Below are positions 9,300 through 18,053 of a stretch of 49,097 nt of DNA, piece after piece. A program made the translations under genes and the position numbers. Under the pieces are notes generated by a model. The model was not told the DNA's origin and made no database searches. It saw only the letters and a program-made list of their open reading frames with translations. Source of the DNA: Acidobacteriota bacterium (GTDB lineage: Bacteria; Acidobacteriota; UBA890; WLXD01); contig JAJCXS010000253.1 of the NCBI GenBank assembly GCA_029263335.1, forward strand, positions 1 through 49,097, read 5' to 3'. Each line of letters starts with the position of its first letter. Position 1 is the first letter of the stretch.

Positions 9300-9414
9300 G
9301 ACGGGAGTCCTTGCTGGAGGTGATCCGAGCGACACCTGCGATAGAATTCCCGGGCCGCGACGCTTCCGTCGCGGATCGCGTCCGGCACTCGGCCGGGAGA
9401 AGGACGACCGCCCA

Positions 9415-9963
9415 GTGCGCACTTTACGATCTCTAGTTACGCTCACCGTCGCCGCCGCGATCGCGGCAGGCTGCGTTTCACGCAACGTCGAGAACATCAG
9501 CGCCGAAGACGCTGAGGCGATGGCGACACCGCCAGCACCCACGAGCACCGGCGGCGGGGATGCCAACCCTGGCGCCACCGCTCCAGGCCCCACGGCTCCC
9601 AGCACCACAGCAGCGGTAGCAGAGCCCGGGTTCAACGTTGTTGCCTCGGTCGGCCCCGACGTTGCTAACCTCCCGGAGGGCATCCTGTACGTGATCGTGC
9701 GTGTGGCTGGACGTGCGACCGGGCCGCCGTTGGCGGTCAAGCGCCTGCCCGCCGATCTGCCGGTGGAGTTCAGAGTGACAGCTGCCGACTCGATGATTGC
9801 TGGCATGCCGCTGGTCGACGCGATGGATGTCACCATCCGACTGGATCAAGACGGGGATGCGTCGAGCAAGCAGGACGGGGATCTCGAGGGCGCCGCCGGG
9901 CCGGTCGCCGTCGGGGATACGGTCGAGGTTGTTTTGGCACCCCTCGATACCACCGCGCAATGA
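9415..9963 (+). CDS. Lipoprotein with a CcmI C-terminal-like domain
   Basis: 182 residues from GTG 9415. The signal is lipidated: TVAAAIAAGC with Cys at position 20. A Pro/Ala/Thr-rich linker (about 38-68) leads to a beta-rich domain. ILYVIVRVAG, GPPLAVKRLPADLP, DSMIAGMPL and KQDGDLEGAAGPV match the C-terminal periplasmic domain of CcmI/CycH (E. coli CcmH C-terminus), which binds apocytochrome c during heme attachment. Here the domain stands alone as a lipoprotein without the TPR part, and no other ccm gene is nearby. It ends four bases into ygfZ (ATGA overlap). The role may be as a chaperone for an exported protein; the family match is from memory of the motif. Confidence 0.72.
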   Translation: MRTLRSLVTLTVAAAIAAGCVSRNVENISAEDAEAMATPPAPTSTGGGDANPGATAPGPTAPSTTAAVAEPGFNVVASVGPDVANLPEGILYVIVRVAGRATGPPLAVKRLPADLPVEFRVTAADSMIAGMPLVDAMDVTIRLDQDGDASSKQDGDLEGAAGPVAVGDTVEVVLAPLDTTAQ

Positions 9964-10937
9964 CCTCGGCAGGCGCCGACTTGTCCGACTTTCTGTCTTC
10001 TCCGGGTACCGAGGGCGTCGCAGGCGCAGTGGCTACCTTTGGCGACCGTGAGGCGGAGTACCGCGCACTGCGGGAAAGCGCCGGCGTGCTGTGGCGAGCC
10101 GACGAACGCGCTTACTGCGTACGAGGGGAGGAACGCGCCGACTTCCTGCATCGCCTGCTCACTGCCGACATCAAGGGCATCGCCGCCGGGGCCTGTAGCA
10201 CCTCGCTGCTGCTCGACAACAAAGGCCGCGTACAACTCGTCCTGGAAGTCGGCGCCACGCCCGATGAGCTCGTCGCCGTCGGTCCCACGGCGGAACTCGA
10301 GGCCGGAATGGAGACGCTGGCTCGCTACATTCTGCGCTCCGATGTGGAAATCGCACCGCTCGAGAGTGCCGTGATCGCCCTGATCGGTCCGGCCGCGGAT
10401 GTTCTGATGAATGCCGCCGAACTCTCCACGCTGGAATGCCCGCCGCAGGCCTTCCGTGCCAGCTGGGGTTGGTTGCTGGTGGCGCCAGCGCCGGTCGACA
10501 CCTGGCAGCGACTGGTAGCAGAGGGTGCGGTACCGGCGGGTTTGGATGCGGCGGAAAGTCTTCGTATTGCACAGCGGCGGGCACGTTCGGGTAGCGAAAT
10601 GACCGGCGCCGAGTTTCCTCAGGAGCTGCGTCTGGAGGCAGCCGTCGACTTCGAGAAGGGCTGCTACCTGGGACAGGAAACGGTGGCACGGATTCACTAC
10701 CGCGGTCAGGTGAACAGGCTGCTGTGCGTGCTCGAAAGCGCCGCCATGCTCCGCGTCGGGGAGGCTCTGCTTGCCGAAGAAAAGAACGTCGGTCGAGTAA
10801 CCAGCGTGGCTCCAGGCGAGGGGGCGAACGGCGTCGGGCTTGCCCTGGTGGCCCGTGATTTCAGCGACGCTGGGACAAAGCTGACGACCGAATCTGGCGC
10901 CAGCGTCGCGGTGATCGAGGCCAGCGACGGGCATTGA
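9960..10937 (+). CDS. ygfZ: YgfZ/GcvT-family folate-binding protein
   Basis: 325 residues, the usual length. The family signature K-G-C-Y-L-G-Q-E lies at 233-240, including the Cys conserved in YgfZ. The N-terminal GcvT fold contains RGEERADFLHRLLTADIK. YgfZ binds tetrahydrofolate and supports assembly or repair of certain Fe-S enzymes such as MiaB in the cytoplasm. It is distinguished from the glycine-cleavage T protein by the KGCYLGQE motif and shorter length. Its start overlaps the stop of the CcmI-like lipoprotein gene, so the two are probably co-translated, although no functional link between them is established. Confidence 0.9.
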   Translation: MTSAGADLSDFLSSPGTEGVAGAVATFGDREAEYRALRESAGVLWRADERAYCVRGEERADFLHRLLTADIKGIAAGACSTSLLLDNKGRVQLVLEVGATPDELVAVGPTAELEAGMETLARYILRSDVEIAPLESAVIALIGPAADVLMNAAELSTLECPPQAFRASWGWLLVAPAPVDTWQRLVAEGAVPAGLDAAESLRIAQRRARSGSEMTGAEFPQELRLEAAVDFEKGCYLGQETVARIHYRGQVNRLLCVLESAAMLRVGEALLAEEKNVGRVTSVAPGEGANGVGLALVARDFSDAGTKLTTESGASVAVIEASDGH

Positions 10938-10995
10938 TCGAGAACGCTACGTAGAATCGCTTCATCGTCCCCCGTGCAGGACAACGGAGAGGAAT

Positions 10996-11718
10996 ATGGC
11001 GTCGGATAGCGGAGTTCACATCACCTGGCTCGGCCACGCGACTTTTCTTCTGAGGACACCCTCCGGCGTCACGGTGCTCATCGACCCATTCGTCGATAGC
11101 AATCCGAGTTGCCCGGATCCGCTGAAGACGTTTGAGCGGCTCGACTATGTCGCGATTACTCACGGGCACGAGGACCATGTCGCGGACGCGGTGACGCTCT
11201 GTAATCAGTACCAGCCGACCGTGGTCGCCATGGTCGAGGTGGCCGGCTGGCTGCAGGCGGAAGGTGTGCCGGAGACTCACGTCGTCGCCATGAACAAGGG
11301 CGGTACCGTGCAGCTCGAAGGGGTTGCCGTGACGATGGTCAACGCCCATCACTCGAGTTCGATTTCCACCAGCGCGGGTACGATCTACGGCGGCGAGCCC
11401 GCCGGGCTCGTGCTGACGTTCGATGACGGTCCGTGTGTGTATCACGCAGGTGACACCTGCGTCTTTGGCGACATGAGCCTCATCGCCGACCTGTACGCGC
11501 CGCAGATCGCGCTTCTTCCCATCGGCGATCACTTCACGATGGGCCCGCGCGAGGCTGCGTTGGCCTGCGAGCTGCTTCGCGTCCGGCGAGTCGTTCCGAT
11601 GCACCACGGTACGTGGCCAGTTCTGACGGGAACTCCCGAAGCGCTCGCGGCCGAGTGCGCGAAGCGGAACCTGGACGTCGAAATCGTGGCTCTGCAGCCG
11701 GGAGAGACGCTCACGTGA
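10996..11718 (+). CDS. Metal-dependent hydrolase, metallo-beta-lactamase fold (UPF0173/UlaG-like)
   Basis: 240 residues. WLGHATFLL at the N-terminus and the metal-binding THGHEDH motif (H56, H58, D60, H61) are those of the UlaG-like branch. VNAHHSSS, YHAGDTCVFGDM and MHHGTWP provide the remaining His/Asp ligands. No signal peptide is present, so it acts in the cytoplasm, probably as a two-metal hydrolase of unknown substrate. AGAGGAATATG upstream gives a good ribosome binding site. Its stop overlaps the GTG start of the next gene. Confidence 0.88.
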   Translation: MASDSGVHITWLGHATFLLRTPSGVTVLIDPFVDSNPSCPDPLKTFERLDYVAITHGHEDHVADAVTLCNQYQPTVVAMVEVAGWLQAEGVPETHVVAMNKGGTVQLEGVAVTMVNAHHSSSISTSAGTIYGGEPAGLVLTFDDGPCVYHAGDTCVFGDMSLIADLYAPQIALLPIGDHFTMGPREAALACELLRVRRVVPMHHGTWPVLTGTPEALAAECAKRNLDVEIVALQPGETLT

Positions 11719-13478
11719 GGTCGACACGGGTTCTTGCGATAACGGTCGCGATGACGACCGGCGCCCTGTGTGCCGTGACAGCGGCCTCGCAGACGCTCGA
11801 TCCGCCGGGTCCGACGCTGCCGCGGGACCCGCACCTGTATGCCGTCGCCTTGGAGGACGGCACGCTGTACCGCAACTCCGACGTTGCTTCGGATGAGATC
11901 ACCGAGTTTCGCCGCGGGCACATCTTCGAGTATCTCGGCGGGACCTTGGACACGTTCGGGCGCGATTGGCACTCGGTCGGTAACGGAGACGCGTGGCTTC
12001 GTACCGAGAGGTGGTACTCCATCCCGGCAACAGCGGACGAGGCACTGAACTCTGTCGGGCCCGTGTCGGTGCTCACCAGTTTGCCGGCGCCGCGCCAGGT
12101 TTCCGCCGACGGCCCTACCAACGCAACCGCGGCCGCCGCCTATTCCGCCTCGCTCCAGCAGGCCATCGCGGTACGACCCGGCTGGTGGGACGAGACGATC
12201 GAGATCGACGCTGACGCGTTGGGTCAATTCGGCCGCATCGTCGGGCTGTCCGCGAGCCGGGTACCGTCCGCTGTCGCCGAGGACATCGAGAAGCTTCTCG
12301 GAGCCGGCGGCGCGAGAACCTCCTGGCCGCAAGAGCCGGGACTCGGAAGACTCCATGTCGAGCCGCGCACGGGCATGGTCTACCGCTTTGACGGCGGGGG
12401 TTGGCACAAGACAACGCCGCCGTTGACCATGGAACCGATGGTTGGCTTGCTGGCCAATCCGCGCCTGTCCTTCGCCCCGGACACGCCACCCGAAGCCACC
12501 GGCCGCCTGATCTCGTGCTGGAGCCTGGTTGGTGGGTTGAGTCCGCGCGGGGCGCTGGCCGGTCGCATTGCGCCAGCGCCGCCGTCGCCCGCACGCTTGC
12601 AGACCTCCGCGCGTCCCGACGAGGATCGCTATCTTGGCTACTACAACCTTGCGGAGAAGGCTTGGCCCACAGCGGTTCCGGCCACGCTGGCGCCCCGCCG
12701 GGTCTTGCCCGCGCCGGTGTCGGCGGGCGTGTTGTTGGAGGATGCTAGCCGCCGCCAGGCCGTGTATCTCGAGCAGGTCATTCCGGCGGCGATCACGCGG
12801 CAGCTGCGCGGACGCGAGGTGCACGCTCGGCTGATGGCGCGCGCGCCAGTCGACGGAGGTGGGGCAACGGCGACCGTGGCGATCGAGCTGGAAGCGGGGT
12901 CGACGCGAGAGGCGGCCAGCGCGCAGGTTGGCGCCCTTTCCACTCCCGTCACGCTCCACCTGGTGATTCCGGAAGACGCCGAGACGATCACCGTGAGGGT
13001 CCTGCCGGCGGACGTGAGCATCGCGGTGCTGGAGGGCGGCAGTGCGATCATCGACGGCGTCACCGTGGTGCCGGCAGAGTGGCCAGATGAGCTGGAGGCT
13101 GCACCGTTGCTGTTGAGGCGAGTGCATGCCGTCGCCTATCGTCCGACGCCCCGGTATACGCGTGCCGCGCTCGTGATCACGGCGAGGTCTCCCGCAGAAC
13201 TGGAGACGATCTGGCGAGAGGTGGCGGATGAGCCGGACGAGCGCATCGAGAAGATCCTCTCCGGAGAAGTAGAGGCCAACATGCCCGAACGGCACGTACG
13301 CCTGGCATGGGGTGACCCTGATACTGAAACCGAGGGCGGATTGACGCAGTGGACCTGGGCAGACCGCGCCGCCTCGTTCGACGAGGAAGGCCGACTCCTG
13401 GCGTGGAGTCGAAAGCCGGAGCATGAACCGGAACAACTGTCGATCTGTGCGGCATCGACGGTGAGCAGCCATGAATAG
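11715..13478 (+). CDS. Secreted protein of unknown function
   Basis: 587 residues from GTG 11715, which overlaps the upstream stop and places a signal peptide at the N-terminus (VLAITVAMTTGALCAVTAASQ). I do not recognise the family. An N-terminal part with AVALEDGTLYRNSD and RRGHIFEYLGG looks like a small SH3-like barrel. A central part resembles a carbohydrate-binding jelly roll (TVAIELEAGSTREAAS, then TLHLVIPEDAETITVRVLP). The C-terminus has RLAWGDPDTE and SFDEEGRLLAWS, reminiscent of the repeated beta-hairpin of SmpA/OmlA-like proteins, a weak resemblance. Base composition is like its neighbours. It overlaps the DUF3311 gene by eight bases. Confidence 0.7.
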   Translation: MRSTRVLAITVAMTTGALCAVTAASQTLDPPGPTLPRDPHLYAVALEDGTLYRNSDVASDEITEFRRGHIFEYLGGTLDTFGRDWHSVGNGDAWLRTERWYSIPATADEALNSVGPVSVLTSLPAPRQVSADGPTNATAAAAYSASLQQAIAVRPGWWDETIEIDADALGQFGRIVGLSASRVPSAVAEDIEKLLGAGGARTSWPQEPGLGRLHVEPRTGMVYRFDGGGWHKTTPPLTMEPMVGLLANPRLSFAPDTPPEATGRLISCWSLVGGLSPRGALAGRIAPAPPSPARLQTSARPDEDRYLGYYNLAEKAWPTAVPATLAPRRVLPAPVSAGVLLEDASRRQAVYLEQVIPAAITRQLRGREVHARLMARAPVDGGGATATVAIELEAGSTREAASAQVGALSTPVTLHLVIPEDAETITVRVLPADVSIAVLEGGSAIIDGVTVVPAEWPDELEAAPLLLRRVHAVAYRPTPRYTRAALVITARSPAELETIWREVADEPDERIEKILSGEVEANMPERHVRLAWGDPDTETEGGLTQWTWADRAASFDEEGRLLAWSRKPEHEPEQLSICAASTVSSHE

Positions 13479-13701
13479 GCCACCGACTCGTTCGCACTGG
13501 TGGCCTCGTACTCGCAAAGGCAGAGGCGCGGTGCTCGGCTTCCTGGGGATCATGGCGCTGGCACAGCCACCGATTGTGTTCGCCGTCGCCAATCGCATTG
13601 AGCCGTGGGTGCTGGGAGTGCCGTTCCTGTATGCCTACCTCACCGTGGTGTACGCACTACTGTGCGGCTTGCTGCTGATGGTCTGGCGGTGGCGGCTATG
13701 A
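13471..13701 (+). CDS. Small membrane protein, DUF3311-like, symporter partner
   Basis: 76 residues with two hydrophobic helices (GAVLGFLGIMALAQPPIVFA and LYAYLTVVYALLCGLLLMVW) and a positively charged N-terminus. Proteins of this size and pattern (DUF3311) are regularly encoded directly before sodium:solute symporters, as here, with 13 bases between the genes. They are thought to be accessory subunits of the transporter in the inner membrane. The start at ATG 13471 overlaps the previous gene, whose stop ends at 13478. Function is inferred from size, topology and position. Confidence 0.75.
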   Translation: MNRPPTRSHWWPRTRKGRGAVLGFLGIMALAQPPIVFAVANRIEPWVLGVPFLYAYLTVVYALLCGLLLMVWRWRL

Positions 13702-13714
13702 AGGAGCCCCGCTG

Positions 13715-15211
13715 ATGGAGCCGTGGCTGGTAGCTACCTCGCTGATCTTCCTGTACCTGATGATCACGCTGGCCATTGGTCTGATCGCCAATCGGCGCCT
13801 CAGTACCGACGCCGAGGACTTCCTGCTCTACGGTCGTCGCGCCGGCCCGGTGGTTCTTTACCTGACGATGGTGGCGACCTACCACTCGGCCTTCGCCTTT
13901 CTCGGTTCCGGCGGGTTCTTCTATACCCACGGCGTCGGTTTCTGGGTGGCCGGATGCTGGACGATTCTCGTCGGCGCGATTACCTACACACTGGGCGTAC
14001 GAATCTGGTTCGTTGGCAAGCAGTTCAATTATGTGACACCGGCCGACATGCTCGGAGACTTCTACGCCAGCGAGGCGGTGCGCATCGTCGCCGCGGTGGT
14101 GTCGATCGTGTTCACGATCCTTTACATCCAGGTTCAAGCGCAGGGTCTCGGCTACATTCTCTCGGTGGCCTCGGGCGATCGTGTGCCCTTCGCTCTCGGC
14201 ACCGCGATCCTGCTGGTTGTTGCGGCCACCTACCTGATGTTGGGAGGCCTGCGCGCGGTGTACTGGACGGACGTGCTGCAGGGAATATGGATGTACGTCG
14301 CTGTCTGGGTAGGCGCGGTGGTCTTGACGGTACGCCTCTTCGGCAGCCCGTTGGAGCTTTGGCGGCGCGTGGCTGCCGAGCGGCCGGACCTGTTGACCTT
14401 GCCGGGTCCCGAAGGTTTCTTCGGTCCGGGTATGTGGTTCGGTATGACCGTCGTGTTGTCGTTCGGCGTGGTGTTGCAGCCGCACATGCTGATCCGCTTC
14501 TTCTCGGCGAATTCAGCGCGCACGGTCAAGTTGCTCGGGGCGACCACGCCGCTCTATCTGGCCTCTCTCTACATCCCCGCTGCGTTCGTGGGTCTTGCCG
14601 GGGCTCTGGTGATGCCGGGACTCGAGGTGCCCGACCGGATCTTCCCGATGCTTCTTTTCGAGCACGCTCCCGCCTGGCTGACCGGGTTGATCCTTGCCGG
14701 GGCCACAGCCGCCGCGATGTCGACGCTCGACTCGATCCTGCACTCCAACATGACGGTCCTGACGCGGGACGTGTATCAGCGCTACGTCAATCCGGGCGCT
14801 TCTGAACAAGGCGTGGTGGCGGTGGGACGCCTCATCGTGGTGGCGTTGCTGGTGGTGGCGTTCGTGCTGTCGATATCTTCCTCCGAGCTGATCGTCGTGG
14901 TCGTCACCATGTCAGCCGCCGGCGCGATGCAGTTGTTGCCGGGCGTCTGTGCGGTGTGCCTCCCGGCGCCGCGGCCGTTGTCCAAGGCCGGCGTGCTGTG
15001 GGGTATCTCCAGCGGTCTGCTCACGCTCTACCTCACCACCGTCGTGTCGGCGCACCCGTTCGGCATGCACGGCGGAATCTGGGCGCTGGGAGTCAACTGG
15101 GCCGTGGCCTGGGTCGTTACACGCTTTAGCGCCGCCCCCGACGAAGACAGGGTGGAGCGCATTCACGGCGCACTGGAAGAGTTTATCTACGGGGCCGACG
15201 CGAACCCATGA
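13715..15211 (+). CDS. Sodium:solute symporter (SSS) family transporter
   Basis: 498 residues with about 13 hydrophobic helices. The family pattern is visible in the DFLLYGRRAGP loop after helix 1, TMVATYHSAFAFLGSGGFFYTHG in parts, and GLRAVYWTDVLQGIWMY, the helix-6/7 region characteristic of the SSS group. ILAGATAAAMSTLDSIL corresponds to the sodium-site helix with conserved Ser/Thr. It moves a solute into the cytoplasm with sodium. The substrate (for example a pantothenate-, proline- or carboxylate-like compound) cannot be told. It follows its DUF3311 partner, and its stop overlaps the next ATG. Confidence 0.9.
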   Translation: MEPWLVATSLIFLYLMITLAIGLIANRRLSTDAEDFLLYGRRAGPVVLYLTMVATYHSAFAFLGSGGFFYTHGVGFWVAGCWTILVGAITYTLGVRIWFVGKQFNYVTPADMLGDFYASEAVRIVAAVVSIVFTILYIQVQAQGLGYILSVASGDRVPFALGTAILLVVAATYLMLGGLRAVYWTDVLQGIWMYVAVWVGAVVLTVRLFGSPLELWRRVAAERPDLLTLPGPEGFFGPGMWFGMTVVLSFGVVLQPHMLIRFFSANSARTVKLLGATTPLYLASLYIPAAFVGLAGALVMPGLEVPDRIFPMLLFEHAPAWLTGLILAGATAAAMSTLDSILHSNMTVLTRDVYQRYVNPGASEQGVVAVGRLIVVALLVVAFVLSISSSELIVVVVTMSAAGAMQLLPGVCAVCLPAPRPLSKAGVLWGISSGLLTLYLTTVVSAHPFGMHGGIWALGVNWAVAWVVTRFSAAPDEDRVERIHGALEEFIYGADANP

Positions 15212-15780
15212 GTCACGATCATCGTCGGCGTTGGTGGTTTCTCGTTGCGGCGTATGTGGCGCTTCTGTTCGCCATACAACCGCGCCTGGGGTTCCTCGTC
15301 GATGCCCTCAAGGAGGCCTGGGGTGTGCCGACGTTCGAACGGGTGATGCTCGCCACAACGGTTGTGGCGGGATTGCTGTTCGCGACGTTTGCGCTGCGTT
15401 TGTGGCGCGCTGCGACTGTTACCGACCGCATGCTCCTCGGGGTGGCGGCGGCGCTGTACGCAGTGGGTGTCTCGCTTCTTGAGGTGCCGCAGGAGCGATT
15501 GCACTACGTGGAGTACGGAGCGCTGGCAGGCCTGGTCTACTTCGCCTGCCGTCGCGGTTGCGGGCAGGGCCTGAGCACGTGGCCGGCAGCTCTCGTGGCG
15601 ATTGCGATCACGACCGGCTTCGGTTATCTCGACGAGGTGCTGCAGGGCGCGCTGTGGGAACGGCGGTACTTCGACTGGCACGACGTGGTGCTCAATGGAC
15701 AGGCCGCTGTCCTGGGAACGATAGCGAGCGTTCCGGTCGAGCGGCTCGGGCAGCGATCTTGTCGAGACCGGCCGGTGTGA
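15208..15780 (+). CDS. VanZ-like family membrane protein
   Basis: 190 residues with four to five hydrophobic helices. The VanZ-type signature is present at the C-terminal side: FGYLDEVLQGALWERRYFDWHDVVLNG. In it the D-E, the Q, the R-x-F/D-W and the D-x-x-x-N pattern match VanZ-like proteins. VanZ gives teicoplanin resistance by an unknown mechanism, while most relatives are uncharacterised. Translation is coupled to the symporter by an ATGA overlap. No further function should be claimed. Confidence 0.82.
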   Translation: MSHDHRRRWWFLVAAYVALLFAIQPRLGFLVDALKEAWGVPTFERVMLATTVVAGLLFATFALRLWRAATVTDRMLLGVAAALYAVGVSLLEVPQERLHYVEYGALAGLVYFACRRGCGQGLSTWPAALVAIAITTGFGYLDEVLQGALWERRYFDWHDVVLNGQAAVLGTIASVPVERLGQRSCRDRPV

Positions 15781-15887
15781 GCAGAATCGTGGGCTTGAAC
15801 TGGCGGAGGCCCGTGCGCGTTGTACGCTCACTTCGGGTCTCCTTGTTGGGGACGGTTCCATCCCTACGCGCCGTCAGTGGGCTATGC

Positions 15888-18041
15888 ATGTGCAGTTTCC
15901 GTAAAGTCGCTTCATGGGCGTGCGTGCTGCTGGTCGGCTTCACAGTTGCCTGTGGGCGAACGGACTCCGAACCACAGCCCACGGCCGAAGCGGGTGCATC
16001 CGGGCCGATCGTGTTGATCTCGATCGACACGCTGCGTGCCGACCGATTGCCCGCATACGGCTATCAGGGCGTCGTCACCCCGGCTATCGATCGTCTACGG
16101 CAAGACGGGATCTTGTACGCGCACGCCTATGCGCATGCACCGACGACACTGCCGTCGCACACCTCGTTGTTCACGGGGCGGTATCCCTCTCAGCATGGCG
16201 TCCGCGACAACATCGGCTACGCGCTGGAGCCGGAGGCCGTCACTATGGCAGAACGCCTCGTTGCTCGCGGCTACCGCACGGCGGGGTTTGTGTCTGGATA
16301 CCCTCTGCGCAGCGAAGCCGGGTTGGCGCAGGGATTCGACACCTGGGACGATGAGTTCGATGCCGCCTCGAGCGAGGCCGGTATCGGCGAGATCCAGCGT
16401 GACGGCGCCCTTACCGTCGAGCGAGCGCGACAGTGGGTGGGTCACCAGGAGGACGGCCAGTTCTTCCTGTTCGTGCACCTGTTCGAGCCGCATCTCCCGT
16501 ACTCGGCACCCGAGCCTTATGCTTCCGAGTACCCCTCTGCTTACGACGCTGAGATCGCCTACGTCGACAGCGTCGTCGGCGAGTTGTTCGAGGAGCTCGA
16601 TGCGCGTGGCTTGTACGAAGACGCCACGGTGTTTCTGGTGGCGGATCACGGCGAGGGCCTCGGCGATCATGACGAGGACGATCACGGGCTCTTCGTATAC
16701 ACGAGCACGATTCAGGTGCCGGCGATTCTCAAGCTCCCCGGCAGCGCGCAGGCGGGAACTCGTGTTGAGGCAGCGATCCAGCTCGCTGATGTGGCGCCCA
16801 CCCTGGTCACGCTGGCAGGCGGCGAGGCGCTGCCCGACGTCGTCGGGCGCGATCTGCTCAGCCCACAATTGACGTCGATACCGATCTACGCCGAAACCTA
16901 CCAGCCACGTATTCAGTTCGGCTGGAGCGAGCTGCTGACGATCATCGACTATCCGTATCAGTACATCGAGGCGCCCGAGGCCGAGCTCTACAACCTGGAG
17001 GCCGATCCGCAGGAAACGGTAAATCTCTTCGTCAGCGAGCCGGCAGTGGTCGCCAGGTTGCGGGCTGAAGCGGAGCGACAGAGGGCCCTGTTGGCGGCGC
17101 CGATGGCGGTCCCGCAGGCGGCCCGTGAGCGCCTTGCCGCGTTGGGTTATGTGACTTCTGGCAGGGAGGCCGCCGCGAGCGAACAGTTGGCCGACCCGAA
17201 GAATCGCATCGGTCTTCTCCGCCTCCTCAAGCAAGCTGCGGCAACGTACTTTGCCGGCGACTACGAAGCCGCCATCAGTGAGTACGACGCGGTGTTGCAG
17301 CAGGATCCGACGATGCCGGCGGCCTGGGAATGGCTGGCGCGATCGCAACAGAAGGCGGGACATTTGCCGGAGGCTCTTGCGGCCTATGAGATGTTGCTGC
17401 AACTCGGTGGTGGAACCGAAGGCACGGAGCTGCTGGTGGCGCAGCTCAACGTGCAGCTCGGCCGCCACGCGGAGGCGGCTAGCGCTGCCAATCGGCTACT
17501 GACCACACAGCCCGGTGCCGCGCGGCTCATCCTGGCTCAGGTAGCGCTGGCTGAGGGGCGCTTCGACCAGGCGCTGCAGCTTGGTCGTCGAGTACTCCGC
17601 GACGATAGCCAGGAGGCGTCCGCCCACCTGATCGTTGCGGAGGGCCTGCTGCAGACCGGCGAGCTGGCGCTCGCCGACCAGCATGTGGCCGAAGCGGAGC
17701 GCGACCCGGCCAGGGCTGCTGCAGCCGGATTACTGCGCGGCCGAATCCTCATGATGAGCGGCGAAACCGGTGGTGCGCGAGACGTGTTTCGCCGCGCGGT
17801 GGAGGCGGAACCACAGCTGCTGGCGGGACACACTTATCTCGCTGCTACCTATTTTGTTGCGGGTGACATTGCCGCCGGCCTGGCGGCACTCGAGGCTATG
17901 GTGCAGCTCAATCCAACCGTTTCGGCTGACCTGCGCGCTATCGACACGCTAGAGCGATTCGGCCTCGGCCCACAGGCCCGGCAATGGCGAGAACAGGCAC
18001 GCCGGCGTCATCCCGGAGCTGGCGCCTTCGGCTCGGCCTAG
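15888..18041 (+). CDS. Sulfatase-fold (alkaline phosphatase superfamily) lipoprotein with C-terminal TPRs
   Basis: 717 residues from ATG 15888, chosen because a lipoprotein signal follows at once (VLLVGFTVAC, Cys22). Residues 38-430 form a sulfatase fold: LISIDTLRADRL with metal ligand D47, APTTLPSHTSLFTGRYPSQH, and VADHGEGLGDHDEDDHG with D253 and H254. The formylglycine position of C-x-P-S-R is Thr87 (TLPSH), so it is not a standard formylglycine sulfatase. Thr nucleophiles are known in phosphoethanolamine and phosphoglycerol transferases of the same superfamily. Residues 435-717 are TPR-like helical repeats. It is predicted to sit on the envelope facing the periplasm. The substrate is unknown. 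It ends 12 bases before the convergent dapF-like gene. Confidence 0.85.
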   Translation: MCSFRKVASWACVLLVGFTVACGRTDSEPQPTAEAGASGPIVLISIDTLRADRLPAYGYQGVVTPAIDRLRQDGILYAHAYAHAPTTLPSHTSLFTGRYPSQHGVRDNIGYALEPEAVTMAERLVARGYRTAGFVSGYPLRSEAGLAQGFDTWDDEFDAASSEAGIGEIQRDGALTVERARQWVGHQEDGQFFLFVHLFEPHLPYSAPEPYASEYPSAYDAEIAYVDSVVGELFEELDARGLYEDATVFLVADHGEGLGDHDEDDHGLFVYTSTIQVPAILKLPGSAQAGTRVEAAIQLADVAPTLVTLAGGEALPDVVGRDLLSPQLTSIPIYAETYQPRIQFGWSELLTIIDYPYQYIEAPEAELYNLEADPQETVNLFVSEPAVVARLRAEAERQRALLAAPMAVPQAARERLAALGYVTSGREAAASEQLADPKNRIGLLRLLKQAAATYFAGDYEAAISEYDAVLQQDPTMPAAWEWLARSQQKAGHLPEALAAYEMLLQLGGGTEGTELLVAQLNVQLGRHAEAASAANRLLTTQPGAARLILAQVALAEGRFDQALQLGRRVLRDDSQEASAHLIVAEGLLQTGELALADQHVAEAERDPARAAAAGLLRGRILMMSGETGGARDVFRRAVEAEPQLLAGHTYLAATYFVAGDIAAGLAALEAMVQLNPTVSADLRAIDTLERFGLGPQARQWREQARRRHPGAGAFGSA

Positions 18042-18053
18042 TCGCCCGGGCGG

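Noticed and set aside
9300..9414. Possible tRNA or small RNA between the GT4 gene and the CcmI-like lipoprotein
   Set aside because: No cloverleaf or strong hairpin was found; the stretch fits a short promoter-containing gap.
11529..13598. Long minus-strand open frame opposite the secreted protein
   Set aside because: High-GC antisense shadow: no signal, motif or ribosome site, and the plus-strand frame has a signal peptide and coupled start.
16095..17468. Minus-strand open frame opposite the sulfatase/TPR gene
   Set aside because: Shadow of a real gene with DHGE and TPR motifs in the other strand.
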